A DNA stretch of 64,000 bases from Solirubrobacterales bacterium (GCA_027315255.1 DAHUYL010000130.1:1-64000); one strand, 5' to 3'; positions 26,865 to 35,428 are shown, numbered from the stretch's first letter. A program made the numbers and translations. Notes: generated by a model not told the origin, from the letters alone.

Positions 26865-29800
26865 TGAGGTTGGCGTCTGGGATTGGGGTGCTGTTGGTGG
26901 GCGGCGTGCTTGCGTGGCCAGGGGTGGCGCTGGCCGGCACGACTGGCGATCTGAGCCAGGCGTCGGGCGGGGCGGGCTGCATCATGCAGGCGCCTCCGAC
27001 GAGCTTCTGCGCGACCGACGCCCTGGATTCCGGGAACGAGCTAGCCAGTCCCCGTGCCGTGGCCGCTTACAACGGCGATGTCTATGCCGACGGCGGGGGC
27101 GGGATCGTGGTGTTCAGTCAGATGCTCGGCGGGCTCGTCGCCAAGCAGTGCATCAACACTGGCGGTACAGGCGGCTGCAGCGCCGCCGCGGAGCTGACGG
27201 GGCCGGCGCAGTCGATCGTGATCAGTCCCGACGGCAAGTTCGTGTATGTCGGCGACGGCCTGCACGAGGTGCTCGTGTTCAGCCGTGACGCGAGCAGCGG
27301 GGACTTGACGTGGCTCGGTTACCCGGACGGGTGCGTGACTGACAGCGGTGGAAATCAGAGCTGCGAGATCGCGCCTGACGGCGCCGGCGGCTACCTCGCG
27401 ATGAGCCCCGACGGCGACTCGATCTACACGACGACGGGCGGCGGCGGTGGGGCGCTGGTCGAGTTCAGCCGCAACCCGGCTACGGGCGTGCTCGCCGAGA
27501 TCGGCTGTGTGGCCAACGGCACGGGCAGCAGTGAGTGCATCAACGTTCCGATCGGTACTGCGAGCAGTGCGGTCGTGAGTCCCGACGGCACGCACGTGTA
27601 CGTCGCCGATGGCAGCTACAACGCGGTTTGGATGCTTGATCGCGCGACCAGCGGTCCGAACGCGGGGCTGCTGTCCGCGCCCGACAGCTCGCAACCGGCT
27701 GACTACTGCGTCCAGGACGTCAGCCAGAGCAATGCCGGCGCGCTGTGTCAAAGCTCTGCACGTGGCCTGACGAATATTGATGCCGGCGGCGGGATCGCGA
27801 TCTCCCCCGACGCGAACGGCAGCTTCGTGTACGTGGTCGGCCAGCAAGGGGAGTTCAGCACCGGTTTGATCGCCGCGTTCCAGGCACTGCCTGCGTCCAT
27901 GTCCGCCTCCGGGGCGCCCCTGCCCGCCGGACGGCTCGCGCAGCTGGGCGGTCCCAGCGGGTGCATCAGCGACACGGGCAACGACGGCGAGAGCTCGACC
28001 GTCGAGTCCGGCGGACCGCTGCCGTGCGCACCCGGCTACGGTCTGAACGAGTCGCAGGGGATCGCGGTCAGCCCCGACGGTCAGAACCTGTACGAGTGGG
28101 GCGGCTACCAGGATGACGGCACCGTCACAGCGCTCGATGTGAACGCCGCGACCGGGCTGCTGAGCGAGGATGCTCTCAATGCCGGCAGTGAGGACGACTG
28201 CTACATCGCCAGCGACGCGAACACGAGCGCGCAGGGATTTCCCGATCCGGGCTGCGTCCAGGTCCAGGGGATCGACGGGGTCTACCAGGCATCGGTCGAT
28301 CGCAACGACGCCACCGTGTATGTCACCGGCAGCAGCGACAACGGCGTCGGCGTGCTCACGCGCACGCTGCCCCCCCAGTACACGGTTACCGGCCAGGCGA
28401 GCCCGGCGGCCGGCGGTTCGGTGTCGGCCGCCAGCGCTTCGGCGGAGACGGCGTGCTCGAACGGGAGCTGCACCGTCTATCCGAACGCGACGGTGACGCT
28501 GACCGAGACGGCCAGCGCCGGCTACCGGTTCACGGGCTGGTCGGGCGGTAGCTGCAGTGGAGCGGCCAGTCCGTGCACGGTCGCTCCTGTGAACGCGAGC
28601 GAGACGGACACGGCGGGGTTCGTGCAGCGGTTCACCGTCGGGGCGACCGTCAGCGCGGGCGCCGCGGTCAACTCGGTGAGCGCCGCCGACGGCTCCGCCA
28701 ACGACCCCGTCTGCTCGGGCGCCAGCTGCACGGTCGACGCCGGCGACACCGTCACCCTGACCGCGACCGCGGGGAGCGGGTACCGGTTCACCGGCTGGAC
28801 TGGCGGCACTTGCGCCGGCCAGGGCAACCCATGCACCGTCGCGAAAGTCTCGGGTAACGGCGACGCCACCGACACCGCTGATTTCATCGCCCGCTACACG
28901 GTCTCCGGGAGCAGCACCAGCAGTGGCGGGGCCGTCCAGGTGTCGGTGCCCAGCTCGGACACGACGGCGTCCTGCTCGGGGGCGACTACGCCGCAGGGGA
29001 GTTGCACGGTCGATGCCGGCAGCTCTGTGACGATCACCGCCGTCCCGTCGCCCGGCTTCTCGCTCGCGAGCTGGTCGGGCGGGAGCTGCACCGGGACCGC
29101 GAACCCGTGCACGATCGCGAGCGTCGAGGCGAGCGAGACCGATACGGCCGGCTTCGTGCTCGGTGCGCCCCCCGGGGTCGCGCTGTATGTCAACAGCCCG
29201 AGCGCGAGCAGCGATCCGGGCAGCGCCGGCAACCCGGGCACGCAGGCGCGTCCGCTCGACACGATCGCGCATGCACTGGCGGTGCTCGCCGCCGAGCCGA
29301 GCGCCGGCTACAACGAGATCATCGTTGCCGCCGGCAGCTACTCGGAGTCGGTCGTCCTGACGGGTGCCGACAGCGGGCTTGGGATCTACGGCGCCTACAC
29401 GCCGGGACCGAGTGGCTGGACTCCGTCGGCGGGCGCCGGGACGACGATCACGGGCGCGCCGCAGGCGGTGCTGGTGCAGGACGCGACCGGGATCACGCTC
29501 CAGCAGCTGACGCTCGACGGGACTCCTGACGCGAGCGGCTCGGCCTACGGGCTGCGGGCGATCCAGGGCGCGCGAGTGACGCTCAACGAGGTCGCCGTCA
29601 ACGCGGCGAGCGCCATCGCCGGCGCCGCAGGCGGCACCGGAGCCGCCGGCACGGCGGGCTTGGCCGGTACGAGCGGCTTCGCGGGCTACGGCGGCGTGAC
29701 CGCACCGTTCAACGCAGAACCACCGGGCGCGACTTGGGGGCTTGGCGGCGCAGGCGGAGCAGGAGCGAACGGCTCAACGGGCGGCTGTGGCGGCGGCGGT

Positions 29801-31084
29801 GTGTGGCCGGGGGTGCCGAGCGCGTCGAGCGGGTGCTCCCTCCTCAACGAGGACACCGGCGGGAACGGAGTGACGGCTCCAGGCGGCGGCGCCGCGGGCG
29901 CCGGCGGTGCGTTCGGCCCGACGGCCAACGACGAAGCAGAGGGTTGCGATCCGGTCGGCGACTGTCCCGGGGAGAGCGGCTTCGGGGGAGCGCCCGGCCT
30001 GGGCGGACCGGCCGGAAGCGCGGGAGCGCCGGGCGTCAACCCGTCGACGCAGGGCGACTCCTGGACCGGTGGCGCGGGGTCGGCCGGAGCGACCGCCGGC
30101 GCCGGCGGCGGCGGTGGTGGTGGTGGCGGCGGCGGGCAATCGGCCTGCTCGCCTGCGTGCCTTGCCTCCCTCGGCGACGGTGGCGGTGGCGGGGGCGGCG
30201 GCGGCGGCGGGGGCGGCGGCGGCCTCGCCGGCGCCGCGGGCGGCGGCTCGTTCGGTCTCTACCTCAACGGCGGCTCGAGCGTCACGGCCGAGGCGGGCAC
30301 CTCGATCGCCGCCGGCGCTGGCGGCGCCGGTGGCGCGGGCGGGCCGGGCGGCCAGGGTGGTGCCGGTGGCGCGGGCGGACCCGGGTCGACCGCCGTGGAA
30401 TGCAACGGCATCGTCCCCTACTGCGCGGGCGCCGGCGGTGCCGGCGGCCAGGGCGGCCAGGGCGGCCAGGGCGGTGGTGGTGGCGGCGGTGCCGGCGGAG
30501 CGAGCTACGCCGTGTTCACGGCCGATGGCTCCAGCTCGCATGCGAACCTCGCCGGCGACACGGTCCTGAGCACCGGCAAGGCCGGCCCGGGGGGGAGCAC
30601 GCCGGGCGGGGTCGCGGGCGCCGCCGGGGCCGGCGGGGTGGAGACGCCGTGCTCCAGCACCTGCACGTTCAACCCCAGCCTCCCGGTTCTCCCCGTGTAT
30701 GCGCTCGTCAACGGCACCTACGTGTCGGTGGACGTCGGCTGTCCGGCGTCGGAGCCGTCCTGCGACGGGACCGCGACGCTGACGGGCCCCAGCTCTACCG
30801 GCACGACGTCCAACGCGAACGCGGCGCGCGCCCGTACCCGCACGCTGACGCTCGGCACCACCAGGTTCAAGCTGAGGGGTCACAAGCTGCTGGCTGTGCG
30901 GGTCAAGCTGAACGCCGCCGGCCGCAGGTTCGTCAAGCGGATCAAGGGCAAGAAGGGCGTGGCGGTCACCCTGAGGATCACGATCGCCGCGCCCCACAGA
31001 AAAGCGATCCACAGGACGATTCAGCTGACGCTCTACAAGCACAAGCCCAAGCCGATCAGGCGAAAGCCACCAGCCGGGCGCTAG
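26864..31084 (+). CDS. Giant mosaic secreted protein: beta-propeller, InlB-type repeats, Gly-rich region, basic tail
   Basis: About 1,406 residues. ATG 26864 follows GGGAG at good spacing. Order: signal peptide (1-25, ending GVALA); a lactonase/YVTN-like propeller (about 30-500) with repeated 'SPDGKFVYVGDG'-type units; three Cys-paired InlB-B-like repeats (about 505-765: 'GYRFTGWSGGSCSG', 'GYRFTGWTGGTCAG', 'GFSLASWSGGSCTG'); a DUF1565-like segment ('DTIAHALAVLAAE', 'IIVAAGSYSESVVL'); a roughly 340-residue Gly/Ala-rich region like PE_PGRS tracts; and a Lys/Arg-rich C-terminal domain ('LNAAGRRFVKRIKGKKG'). No LPXTG or transmembrane end, so the basic tail may hold it to the wall or capsule. Adhesion or matrix role is inference. 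A decayed partial copy lies at 33.9-34.2 kb. Confidence 0.88.
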   Translation: MRLASGIGVLLVGGVLAWPGVALAGTTGDLSQASGGAGCIMQAPPTSFCATDALDSGNELASPRAVAAYNGDVYADGGGGIVVFSQMLGGLVAKQCINTGGTGGCSAAAELTGPAQSIVISPDGKFVYVGDGLHEVLVFSRDASSGDLTWLGYPDGCVTDSGGNQSCEIAPDGAGGYLAMSPDGDSIYTTTGGGGGALVEFSRNPATGVLAEIGCVANGTGSSECINVPIGTASSAVVSPDGTHVYVADGSYNAVWMLDRATSGPNAGLLSAPDSSQPADYCVQDVSQSNAGALCQSSARGLTNIDAGGGIAISPDANGSFVYVVGQQGEFSTGLIAAFQALPASMSASGAPLPAGRLAQLGGPSGCISDTGNDGESSTVESGGPLPCAPGYGLNESQGIAVSPDGQNLYEWGGYQDDGTVTALDVNAATGLLSEDALNAGSEDDCYIASDANTSAQGFPDPGCVQVQGIDGVYQASVDRNDATVYVTGSSDNGVGVLTRTLPPQYTVTGQASPAAGGSVSAASASAETACSNGSCTVYPNATVTLTETASAGYRFTGWSGGSCSGAASPCTVAPVNASETDTAGFVQRFTVGATVSAGAAVNSVSAADGSANDPVCSGASCTVDAGDTVTLTATAGSGYRFTGWTGGTCAGQGNPCTVAKVSGNGDATDTADFIARYTVSGSSTSSGGAVQVSVPSSDTTASCSGATTPQGSCTVDAGSSVTITAVPSPGFSLASWSGGSCTGTANPCTIASVEASETDTAGFVLGAPPGVALYVNSPSASSDPGSAGNPGTQARPLDTIAHALAVLAAEPSAGYNEIIVAAGSYSESVVLTGADSGLGIYGAYTPGPSGWTPSAGAGTTITGAPQAVLVQDATGITLQQLTLDGTPDASGSAYGLRAIQGARVTLNEVAVNAASAIAGAAGGTGAAGTAGLAGTSGFAGYGGVTAPFNAEPPGATWGLGGAGGAGANGSTGGCGGGGVWPGVPSASSGCSLLNEDTGGNGVTAPGGGAAGAGGAFGPTANDEAEGCDPVGDCPGESGFGGAPGLGGPAGSAGAPGVNPSTQGDSWTGGAGSAGATAGAGGGGGGGGGGGQSACSPACLASLGDGGGGGGGGGGGGGGGLAGAAGGGSFGLYLNGGSSVTAEAGTSIAAGAGGAGGAGGPGGQGGAGGAGGPGSTAVECNGIVPYCAGAGGAGGQGGQGGQGGGGGGGAGGASYAVFTADGSSSHANLAGDTVLSTGKAGPGGSTPGGVAGAAGAGGVETPCSSTCTFNPSLPVLPVYALVNGTYVSVDVGCPASEPSCDGTATLTGPSSTGTTSNANAARARTRTLTLGTTRFKLRGHKLLAVRVKLNAAGRRFVKRIKGKKGVAVTLRITIAAPHRKAIHRTIQLTLYKHKPKPIRRKPPAGR

Positions 31085-31187
31085 GCCGGCGACCCGGAAG
31101 AGGGCATTCCATGAACGTCTCGACCGCCAATCGTCCGTTGGCCCGTCGTTGCGGTGAATCCCAGCTGGATGACTTTGGGGGGTATCG

Positions 31188-32420
31188 ATGAGGAGTGCAT
31201 TCGGCTGGCCGGCGGCCGGCTTCGCAGCTGGACTGCTCGGGATCGCTTGCGCGATCGCCCTGGCGCCGGGTGGTGGCAGCGCGCTCGCCGACGGCACCGC
31301 GACGACCGTTACCGGCGCCGAGTACGCCGTATGGTTCGCCGGTTCGCTTGGGATCACCTCGTCCTACAGTGGCGTCGATCCAGAGAATAGGCCGGTCAGC
31401 GGGACCCAGATCGGGACCTGGACGAGGACCGACCCGGCCGCTTACATCTGGGTGCCGACCGACGGCTCCAGCGCGACCGACGGGCTGACGCAGACCTCAA
31501 CCGCGCCCGCGTACATCGATCCGAACGCCGGCACGTTCAAGGACGACGGCACCGACGGCTCGACCCATTACACATGTCTGGGAACGATCGCCGCCGACAA
31601 CGGCGTGATCCTCACCGCCACACTGCAAGGCGGCACTCTATCGTTGGTCAGCGAGTGGACCGACAGCAATAACAACCCGCTCGGGCAGTCGGTCATCGGC
31701 GTGACCAATCCTCAGCCCTGCCAGACCGGGCCGCCCGGTTGGTCCTCGTTCTTCGAGTACCCATTCAACGGGTCGCTGGCGAAGAGCAGCCAGTACATCA
31801 AGTTCGGTGCCCAGCAAAAGAGCTCCCTTTTCGGCGCCTCCTCCTGGAGCGGGATCGGGCCCGTGGTGTGGGGGAACACGATCACGTTTGGCCCGATGTG
31901 CGAGACCTTCCTCGACGCGTCGTGCCCGACGACCTTCACCGTTTCCGGCGACTACCAGGGCACCGAGATCTGCAAGGGCCTAATCGTCGTGTCGAACGGC
32001 AGCGAGACCGGCAGCTGCGGCCTCGGGTCCACCACGACCACCACGACTACGACCACGACGACCACCGGCTCGACGACCACCGGCACCCCCGTCACGACGC
32101 CGGCACTCAAGATCACGGCGCTTGCGTTCAGCAGAGGCAAGGTCCGATTCCACCTGTCGCTCGCTGCGGCGGTGGTGATCGAGGTTGTGCACGGCAAGCA
32201 TGTCGTGCTGAAGCACTCGGCGCCGGGCCATCGGGGTGCCAACAAGCTCGCCCTCGACGTCAGCAAGCTGAAGCGCGGCCGCTACACGCTGTGGGTGATC
32301 GCCACCGCACGTCCCGCCGGTCGGCATCGCACGATCAGTGCCACGGCACATCTCGGGTTCCGCACTCTTGAGCGGCTGAGCGGGCCCCGGCGCGGGCGTG
32401 TTACGGGATGGTCGGGTTGA
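31188..32420 (+). CDS. Secreted protein with Thr-rich linker
   Basis: A 410-residue exported protein: signal peptide (about 1-35), an N-terminal domain of about 240 residues with several Cys and Trp residues ('PQPCQTGPPGWSSFFEYPF', 'FGPMCETFLDASCPTTF'), a linker of about 14 consecutive Thr codons plus Thr/Gly/Pro (bases 32029-32100), and a compact C-terminal basic domain ('GRYTLWVIATARPAGRHR'). The linker and tail recur in other secreted proteins of this window. Family of the N-domain not recognised. It follows the giant protein by about 100 bases and may be co-transcribed. Confidence 0.82.
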   Translation: MRSAFGWPAAGFAAGLLGIACAIALAPGGGSALADGTATTVTGAEYAVWFAGSLGITSSYSGVDPENRPVSGTQIGTWTRTDPAAYIWVPTDGSSATDGLTQTSTAPAYIDPNAGTFKDDGTDGSTHYTCLGTIAADNGVILTATLQGGTLSLVSEWTDSNNNPLGQSVIGVTNPQPCQTGPPGWSSFFEYPFNGSLAKSSQYIKFGAQQKSSLFGASSWSGIGPVVWGNTITFGPMCETFLDASCPTTFTVSGDYQGTEICKGLIVVSNGSETGSCGLGSTTTTTTTTTTTTGSTTTGTPVTTPALKITALAFSRGKVRFHLSLAAAVVIEVVHGKHVVLKHSAPGHRGANKLALDVSKLKRGRYTLWVIATARPAGRHRTISATAHLGFRTLERLSGPRRGRVTGWSG

Positions 32421-32689
32421 GGGGTTGGTGGGGCTGAGCCGCCGGGGCTGCTGAGCGGGCTGGCCTGCGGGGGTGGAATGAGTATCGGCGGCTTCCGCCA
32501 AGCGGCGGTGTCGAAGTCCATCCCTGCGGCTGGGTTGGGAGGCCCGTTCGCGGCTGCCTACGGAGGTATGCCTCCGGTGCGCTGCATCCCAGGTTCGCTG
32601 AGCGAGGCCCGGCATCACGCTCGTGCGCACCGGTTCTTCAGCCACGCCCGCTGGTATGTCGATGAGCTGCGGCTGAAAGTCGCCGAGGT
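32421..32689. other. Non-coding stretch without recognisable content
   Basis: No convincing frame, RNA gene or long repeat was seen here; only short inverted repeats such as CGGAGG/CCTCCG around 32560. It probably belongs to the decayed gene that becomes recognisable immediately downstream. Confidence 0.5.
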
Positions 32690-32998
32690 GATCGTTGAGC
32701 CGCTGGTGGGGGTCCGATCGCCTCTGGTGGTCCCGATCGTCGAAGACGGCTCGGGCGGGAAGGGCCACGGTCCGTTCGGCGGCTCGCTCAACAGCCGCTG
32801 CAAGAGACCGCATAGCACTGGTGCTGCTCGGATCGAGATGTCCTGCTCGGCTCGAACAGCGGCACGTCCTGCACCGACTGCGTGGCCGGCGCGGCCCCCG
32901 GCAAGGGCCTCCGAGGCTCTGCTTCGCGCTGCTGCTGGTGCGGCCGGCGAGCTACGCGGTGCCGCTCAGCGATCCGACGAGCTTTCGTCTCCGTAGGG
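32690..32998 (+). pseudogene. Decayed paralogue of the CAP-like secreted protein at 54210
   Basis: Successive frames encode pieces that line up with the intact protein: 'EPLVGVRSPL' (intact PPLVGLSPPL), 'VEDGSGGKGHGPFGGSLN' (intact YEDGWGGPGHGPFGGTLN), then after a shift 'LLGSNSGTSCTDCVAGAAPGKG' region (intact LLGSITGTACTDCVMGAAAGKS) and after another shift 'FALLLVRPASYAVPLS' (intact FALLIAQPATYPVPLS). The segment between the first two is deleted. At least two frameshifts make it non-functional. It abuts the vapC stop. Confidence 0.85.
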
Positions 32999-33451
32999 TC
33001 AGCGCAGCGAGCCGGGCGGGGCCAGCCAGACGGAGTCGAACGCCATGACCTCCGCGAGCGTGTCGTAGTCGTGGTCGAAGTGCAGCACTGCGGCGCCAGA
33101 CTCCTGCGCCGCGGCGGCGAGCAGGTAATCGACGATCGGCATGCGATGCGCTCCAGCCGAGCGACCCGCGATCGTGCGCATGGCAGTCTCGGCGGCGCGG
33201 GTGACTCCGGCCGTCAGCGGCGCCGAGCGCCACGCCGACAGCTCTTCCACAAGCTCGTCGAGCGTTGAGCCATCCCGTGCGCTGAGCAGGATCTCAAGTC
33301 GTGCCACCGGCGAGAGCCGGAGCCGATCCGCCAGCATTGCATCGATCCACCGCTCGCGCACGGCGGGGTGGTGGGCGCGTGCGAACGCCGATGTGTCGAC
33401 GACGAGCGGTAGGTCGCCCCACCCGCCGGTACTAGCCGACTGGCCAGGCAC
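32999..33451 (-). CDS. vapC: PIN-domain toxin, VapC family
   Basis: Probable RNase toxin of a type II toxin-antitoxin pair. The 150-residue protein has the PIN acidic residues: Asp in 'LPLVVDTSAFA', Glu in 'ARLEILLSAR', Asp in 'MPIVDYLLAAAA' and Asp in 'HFDHDYDTLAEV'. The start is taken as GTG 33451, which overlaps the antitoxin gene by 20 bases; no better start lies nearer to the first strand. The usual target is tRNA or rRNA. Intact by all visible criteria. Confidence 0.88.
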   Translation of the reverse strand: MPGQSASTGGWGDLPLVVDTSAFARAHHPAVRERWIDAMLADRLRLSPVARLEILLSARDGSTLDELVEELSAWRSAPLTAGVTRAAETAMRTIAGRSAGAHRMPIVDYLLAAAAQESGAAVLHFDHDYDTLAEVMAFDSVWLAPPGSLR

Positions 33452-33713
33452 GGCGCTTGCCGTCGCGCAGCGCGTCCCAGTCGATCCCGGCCGTCTCCGG
33501 CGTCGCGAACCGCTTCGCGGCGCGCTCGAGCAGGCGTCGCCGGGTGGCTTCGCTGTCGGGATCGTCGGCAAGGTGCTGGGCGCCCGCGAGCGCGAGCTCG
33601 CGCACCTGGCGCGAGCGAGACAAGCCTGGCGGTAGGTGATGCGCGGCAGTCCGGAGCGCCCGAGCGAGCTCCGGATCCTCGGTCACCTGAATGCGACGAT
33701 GACGGGTCGGCAC
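33432..33713 (-). CDS. vapB: VapB-like antitoxin
   Basis: A 93-residue protein from GTG 33713 ('VPTRHRRIQVTEDPELARAL'). The N-terminal strand plus helices and 'SRSRQVRELALAGAQHL' suggest a ribbon-helix-helix DNA-binding half, and the charged C-terminus ('ERAAKRFATPETAGIDWDALR') would bind the toxin. It overlaps vapC. An upstream extension in frame lacks a ribosome site and would run through the promoter. It should repress its own operon through the palindromes just upstream. Confidence 0.82.
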   Translation of the reverse strand: MPTRHRRIQVTEDPELARALRTAAHHLPPGLSRSRQVRELALAGAQHLADDPDSEATRRRLLERAAKRFATPETAGIDWDALRDGKRRAWPVG

Positions 33714-33720
33714 GGAACCC

Positions 33721-33739
33721 AGTGTATCACCGGTGCACC
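33721..33739 (-). promoter_or_regulatory. Leaderless-type promoter and operator of vapBC (first pair)
   Basis: On the minus strand TACACT (33726-33721) fits a TAnnnT -10 box and ends seven bases before the GTG start, the spacing expected for a leaderless transcript. Just upstream are two overlapping perfect 8-bp palindromes, CACCGGTG (33728-33735) and GGTGCACC (33732-33739), a plausible antitoxin operator. Confidence 0.5.
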
Positions 33740-33947
33740 ACCTGCTCGGGATCTCGCCGCTGCTGTCCAACATCTACTTGCAGTGCGCCGCGAGGCGCCT
33801 TGTTGTATCCCCGGTGCAGCTGGGTCAGCGCCGGCTGGGTCGCTCGCCCAGTGAGGTCAAAGACGGGATCAGCGCGGTAGTTGGCCGGGCTGCTCTCCGT
33901 CCCCGCATTTCCGCCAGCCCATCCGGCTACTGCGTGCAGGAGCTGGC
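33740..33947. other. Intergenic sequence with no recognisable feature
   Basis: Between the vapB promoter and the propeller-gene remnant I see no supported frame, RNA or repeat. It may be further decayed sequence of the same lost secreted-protein gene. Confidence 0.4.
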
Positions 33948-34213
33948 CCCACCGCCGTCATCGGGGTCGCTCCTGCGGGACGGCTCGCTCGGCTGAGCGG
34001 GACCAGCAAGTGCATCAGCGCCACGGGCAACGACGCCGAGAGTGCTCGCCTGCCGAGTCCGGTGGGACCACTCCCGTGAGTAACCGGCTAATGGTTGAAC
34101 GAGGCGCAGGGAATCGCGGTCGCCCCACGGTAAAGATCACGAAGGTCGCACCCCACAGGAAGGCGATCCACAGGACAGTGCAGCTGACGCTGTACAGCAG
34201 ACGCCCAAGCCGG
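33948..34213 (+). pseudogene. Internally deleted remnant of a giant propeller-protein gene
   Basis: The first part matches bases about 27898-28075 of the intact gene (for example 'agtgcatcagcgccacgggc' against gggtgcatcagcgacacggg, and the stretch equal to NESQGIAVSP). It then jumps directly to a match with bases about 30985-31070, encoding 'APHRKAIHRTVQLTLY' (intact APHRKAIHRTIQLTLY). About 2.9 kb of intact-gene equivalent is missing and the reading frame is broken. It ends at the stop of the LacI-type gene. Confidence 0.85.
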
Positions 34214-35305
34214 TCAAGCGGAAGCCGCGGCGCGAAGCCTCGACCGCTCGCCGGGGCTGACGGCGTCGCGCGGTGGCGCGGTCGACTCGCGAATCACGAG
34301 GCTCGTCGCCAGGTCGATCCGGTGGTTGACGGGTGCGTCCGGATCCTCGGCCATCCGGATCAACAGGCGAGCGGCCGTCTCGGCCATCTCCAGCAGCGGC
34401 TGGCGGATCGTCGTCAGCGGCGGTCCGACCCAGCGCGCGATGCGAAGGTCGTCGTAGCCGACCACCGAGAGGTCGTCGGGGATGCGGATCCCGCGCGGGC
34501 GTGCGGCTTCGTAGACGCCCAGCGCCTGCAGGTCGCTGCCGGCGAAGATCGCGGTCGGCGGCTGCGCGAGGTCGAGCAGCTGCTCCGCCGCGCGCCGGCC
34601 CCCCTCGACGTGGAAGTCGCCCGCACGCAGGAGCTCCGGATCGAACCCGATCCCGGCGCGCTCGAGCGCGGAGCGGTACCCGTCGACGCGCGCGACCGCG
34701 CACAGCATGTCCTCCGGCCCGCTGATCATCCCGATCCGCCGGTGCCCGAGCTCGATCAGGTGCTGCGCGGCCGCCAGGCCACCGGCCCAGTTGGCCGATC
34801 CGATCGAGGCGACATCGGGCTCGGGCTCGTCCGCCGGATCGACGACCACGAAGTTCACCCCGCGGCTGCGCAGCTTGTGCTTCTCGACCGCCGCCAGGTC
34901 GGAGAACACGAGGATCACGCCGATCGGCCGGCGCCGCAGCACCCCGTCGATCCAGGCGGTGCCCGGGCTGTGGCGGTCGCCGCTCTCGGTCAGGATCAGG
35001 CTGATGCCGACCTGCTGCGTCACGCGCTCGACTCCCCGGATGATCTCTATCGCCCACTCGCTCTCGAGCTCGTGGAACACGAGCTCGATCATCCTCGCCA
35101 CCCCGACGCCGGCCCCGGACGCGCGGCGCAGGTAGCCGTAGTCGTGCAGCAGCCGTTCCACCCTGACCCGCGTCGCGGGAGCCACGTCGGTCCGACCGTT
35201 CAGGACTTTCGAAACAGTTGCGAGCGAAACGCTCGCCTCCGCCGCAATCTGCGCGAGCGTTACGCGACGATCGGGCGTCGGCAGTCCTTCAGGCGATTTC
35301 AGCAC
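34214..35305 (-). CDS. LacI-family transcriptional repressor of the sugar operon
   Basis: A 363-residue regulator: N-terminal helix-turn-helix with hinge ('VTLAQIAAEASVSLATVSKV', 'APATRVRVERLLHDYGY') followed by a periplasmic-binding-protein-like effector domain ('GTAWIDGVLRRRPIGVILV', 'LGHRRIGMISGPEDM', 'PTAIFAGSDLQALGVYEA', 'PDDLSVVGYDDLRIARW'). GTG 35305 is chosen because GAGAGG lies nine bases upstream; longer in-frame starts have none. Divergent from the sugar-transport operon, with palindromes in the 150-base gap. It should bind the imported sugar or its oligomer. Confidence 0.93.
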   Translation of the reverse strand: MLKSPEGLPTPDRRVTLAQIAAEASVSLATVSKVLNGRTDVAPATRVRVERLLHDYGYLRRASGAGVGVARMIELVFHELESEWAIEIIRGVERVTQQVGISLILTESGDRHSPGTAWIDGVLRRRPIGVILVFSDLAAVEKHKLRSRGVNFVVVDPADEPEPDVASIGSANWAGGLAAAQHLIELGHRRIGMISGPEDMLCAVARVDGYRSALERAGIGFDPELLRAGDFHVEGGRRAAEQLLDLAQPPTAIFAGSDLQALGVYEAARPRGIRIPDDLSVVGYDDLRIARWVGPPLTTIRQPLLEMAETAARLLIRMAEDPDAPVNHRIDLATSLVIRESTAPPRDAVSPGERSRLRAAASA

Positions 35306-35361
35306 GCGTTGAGGCCTCTCTCGTGATTCTGTCGGCAAAACCAAATCTTTGCAGTAGACGC

Positions 35362-35428
35362 TTGACAGCGTATGCCGAGCGGCGTAGCCTCGCCGCCGCG
35401 CATACGACTTTCGACAATTGTGTCGAAA
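35362..35428 (+). promoter_or_regulatory. Sugar-operon promoter with nested palindromes
   Basis: TTGACA (35362-35367), a 17-base spacer and TAGCCT (35385-35390) form a good sigma-70-like promoter. The -10 hexamer is the exact centre of a 38-base nested palindrome: outer arms CGTATGC (35369-35375) and GCATACG (35400-35406), inner arms GCGGCG (35379-35384) and CGCCGC (35391-35396). Just after the expected start of transcription lies TTTCGACAATTGTGTCGAAA (35409-35428), with 8-bp perfect arms. One or both are likely binding sites for the divergent LacI-type repressor. Confidence 0.7.

Noticed and set aside
29620-30660. The GGC/GGT-rich stretch as a tandem DNA repeat or CRISPR-like array
   Set aside because: Units are irregular and in frame, encoding a glycine-rich protein region; there are no regular spacers.
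32029-32100. ACC/ACG-rich tract as a microsatellite outside genes
   Set aside because: It is in frame within the secreted protein and encodes a Thr-rich linker with mixed synonymous codons.
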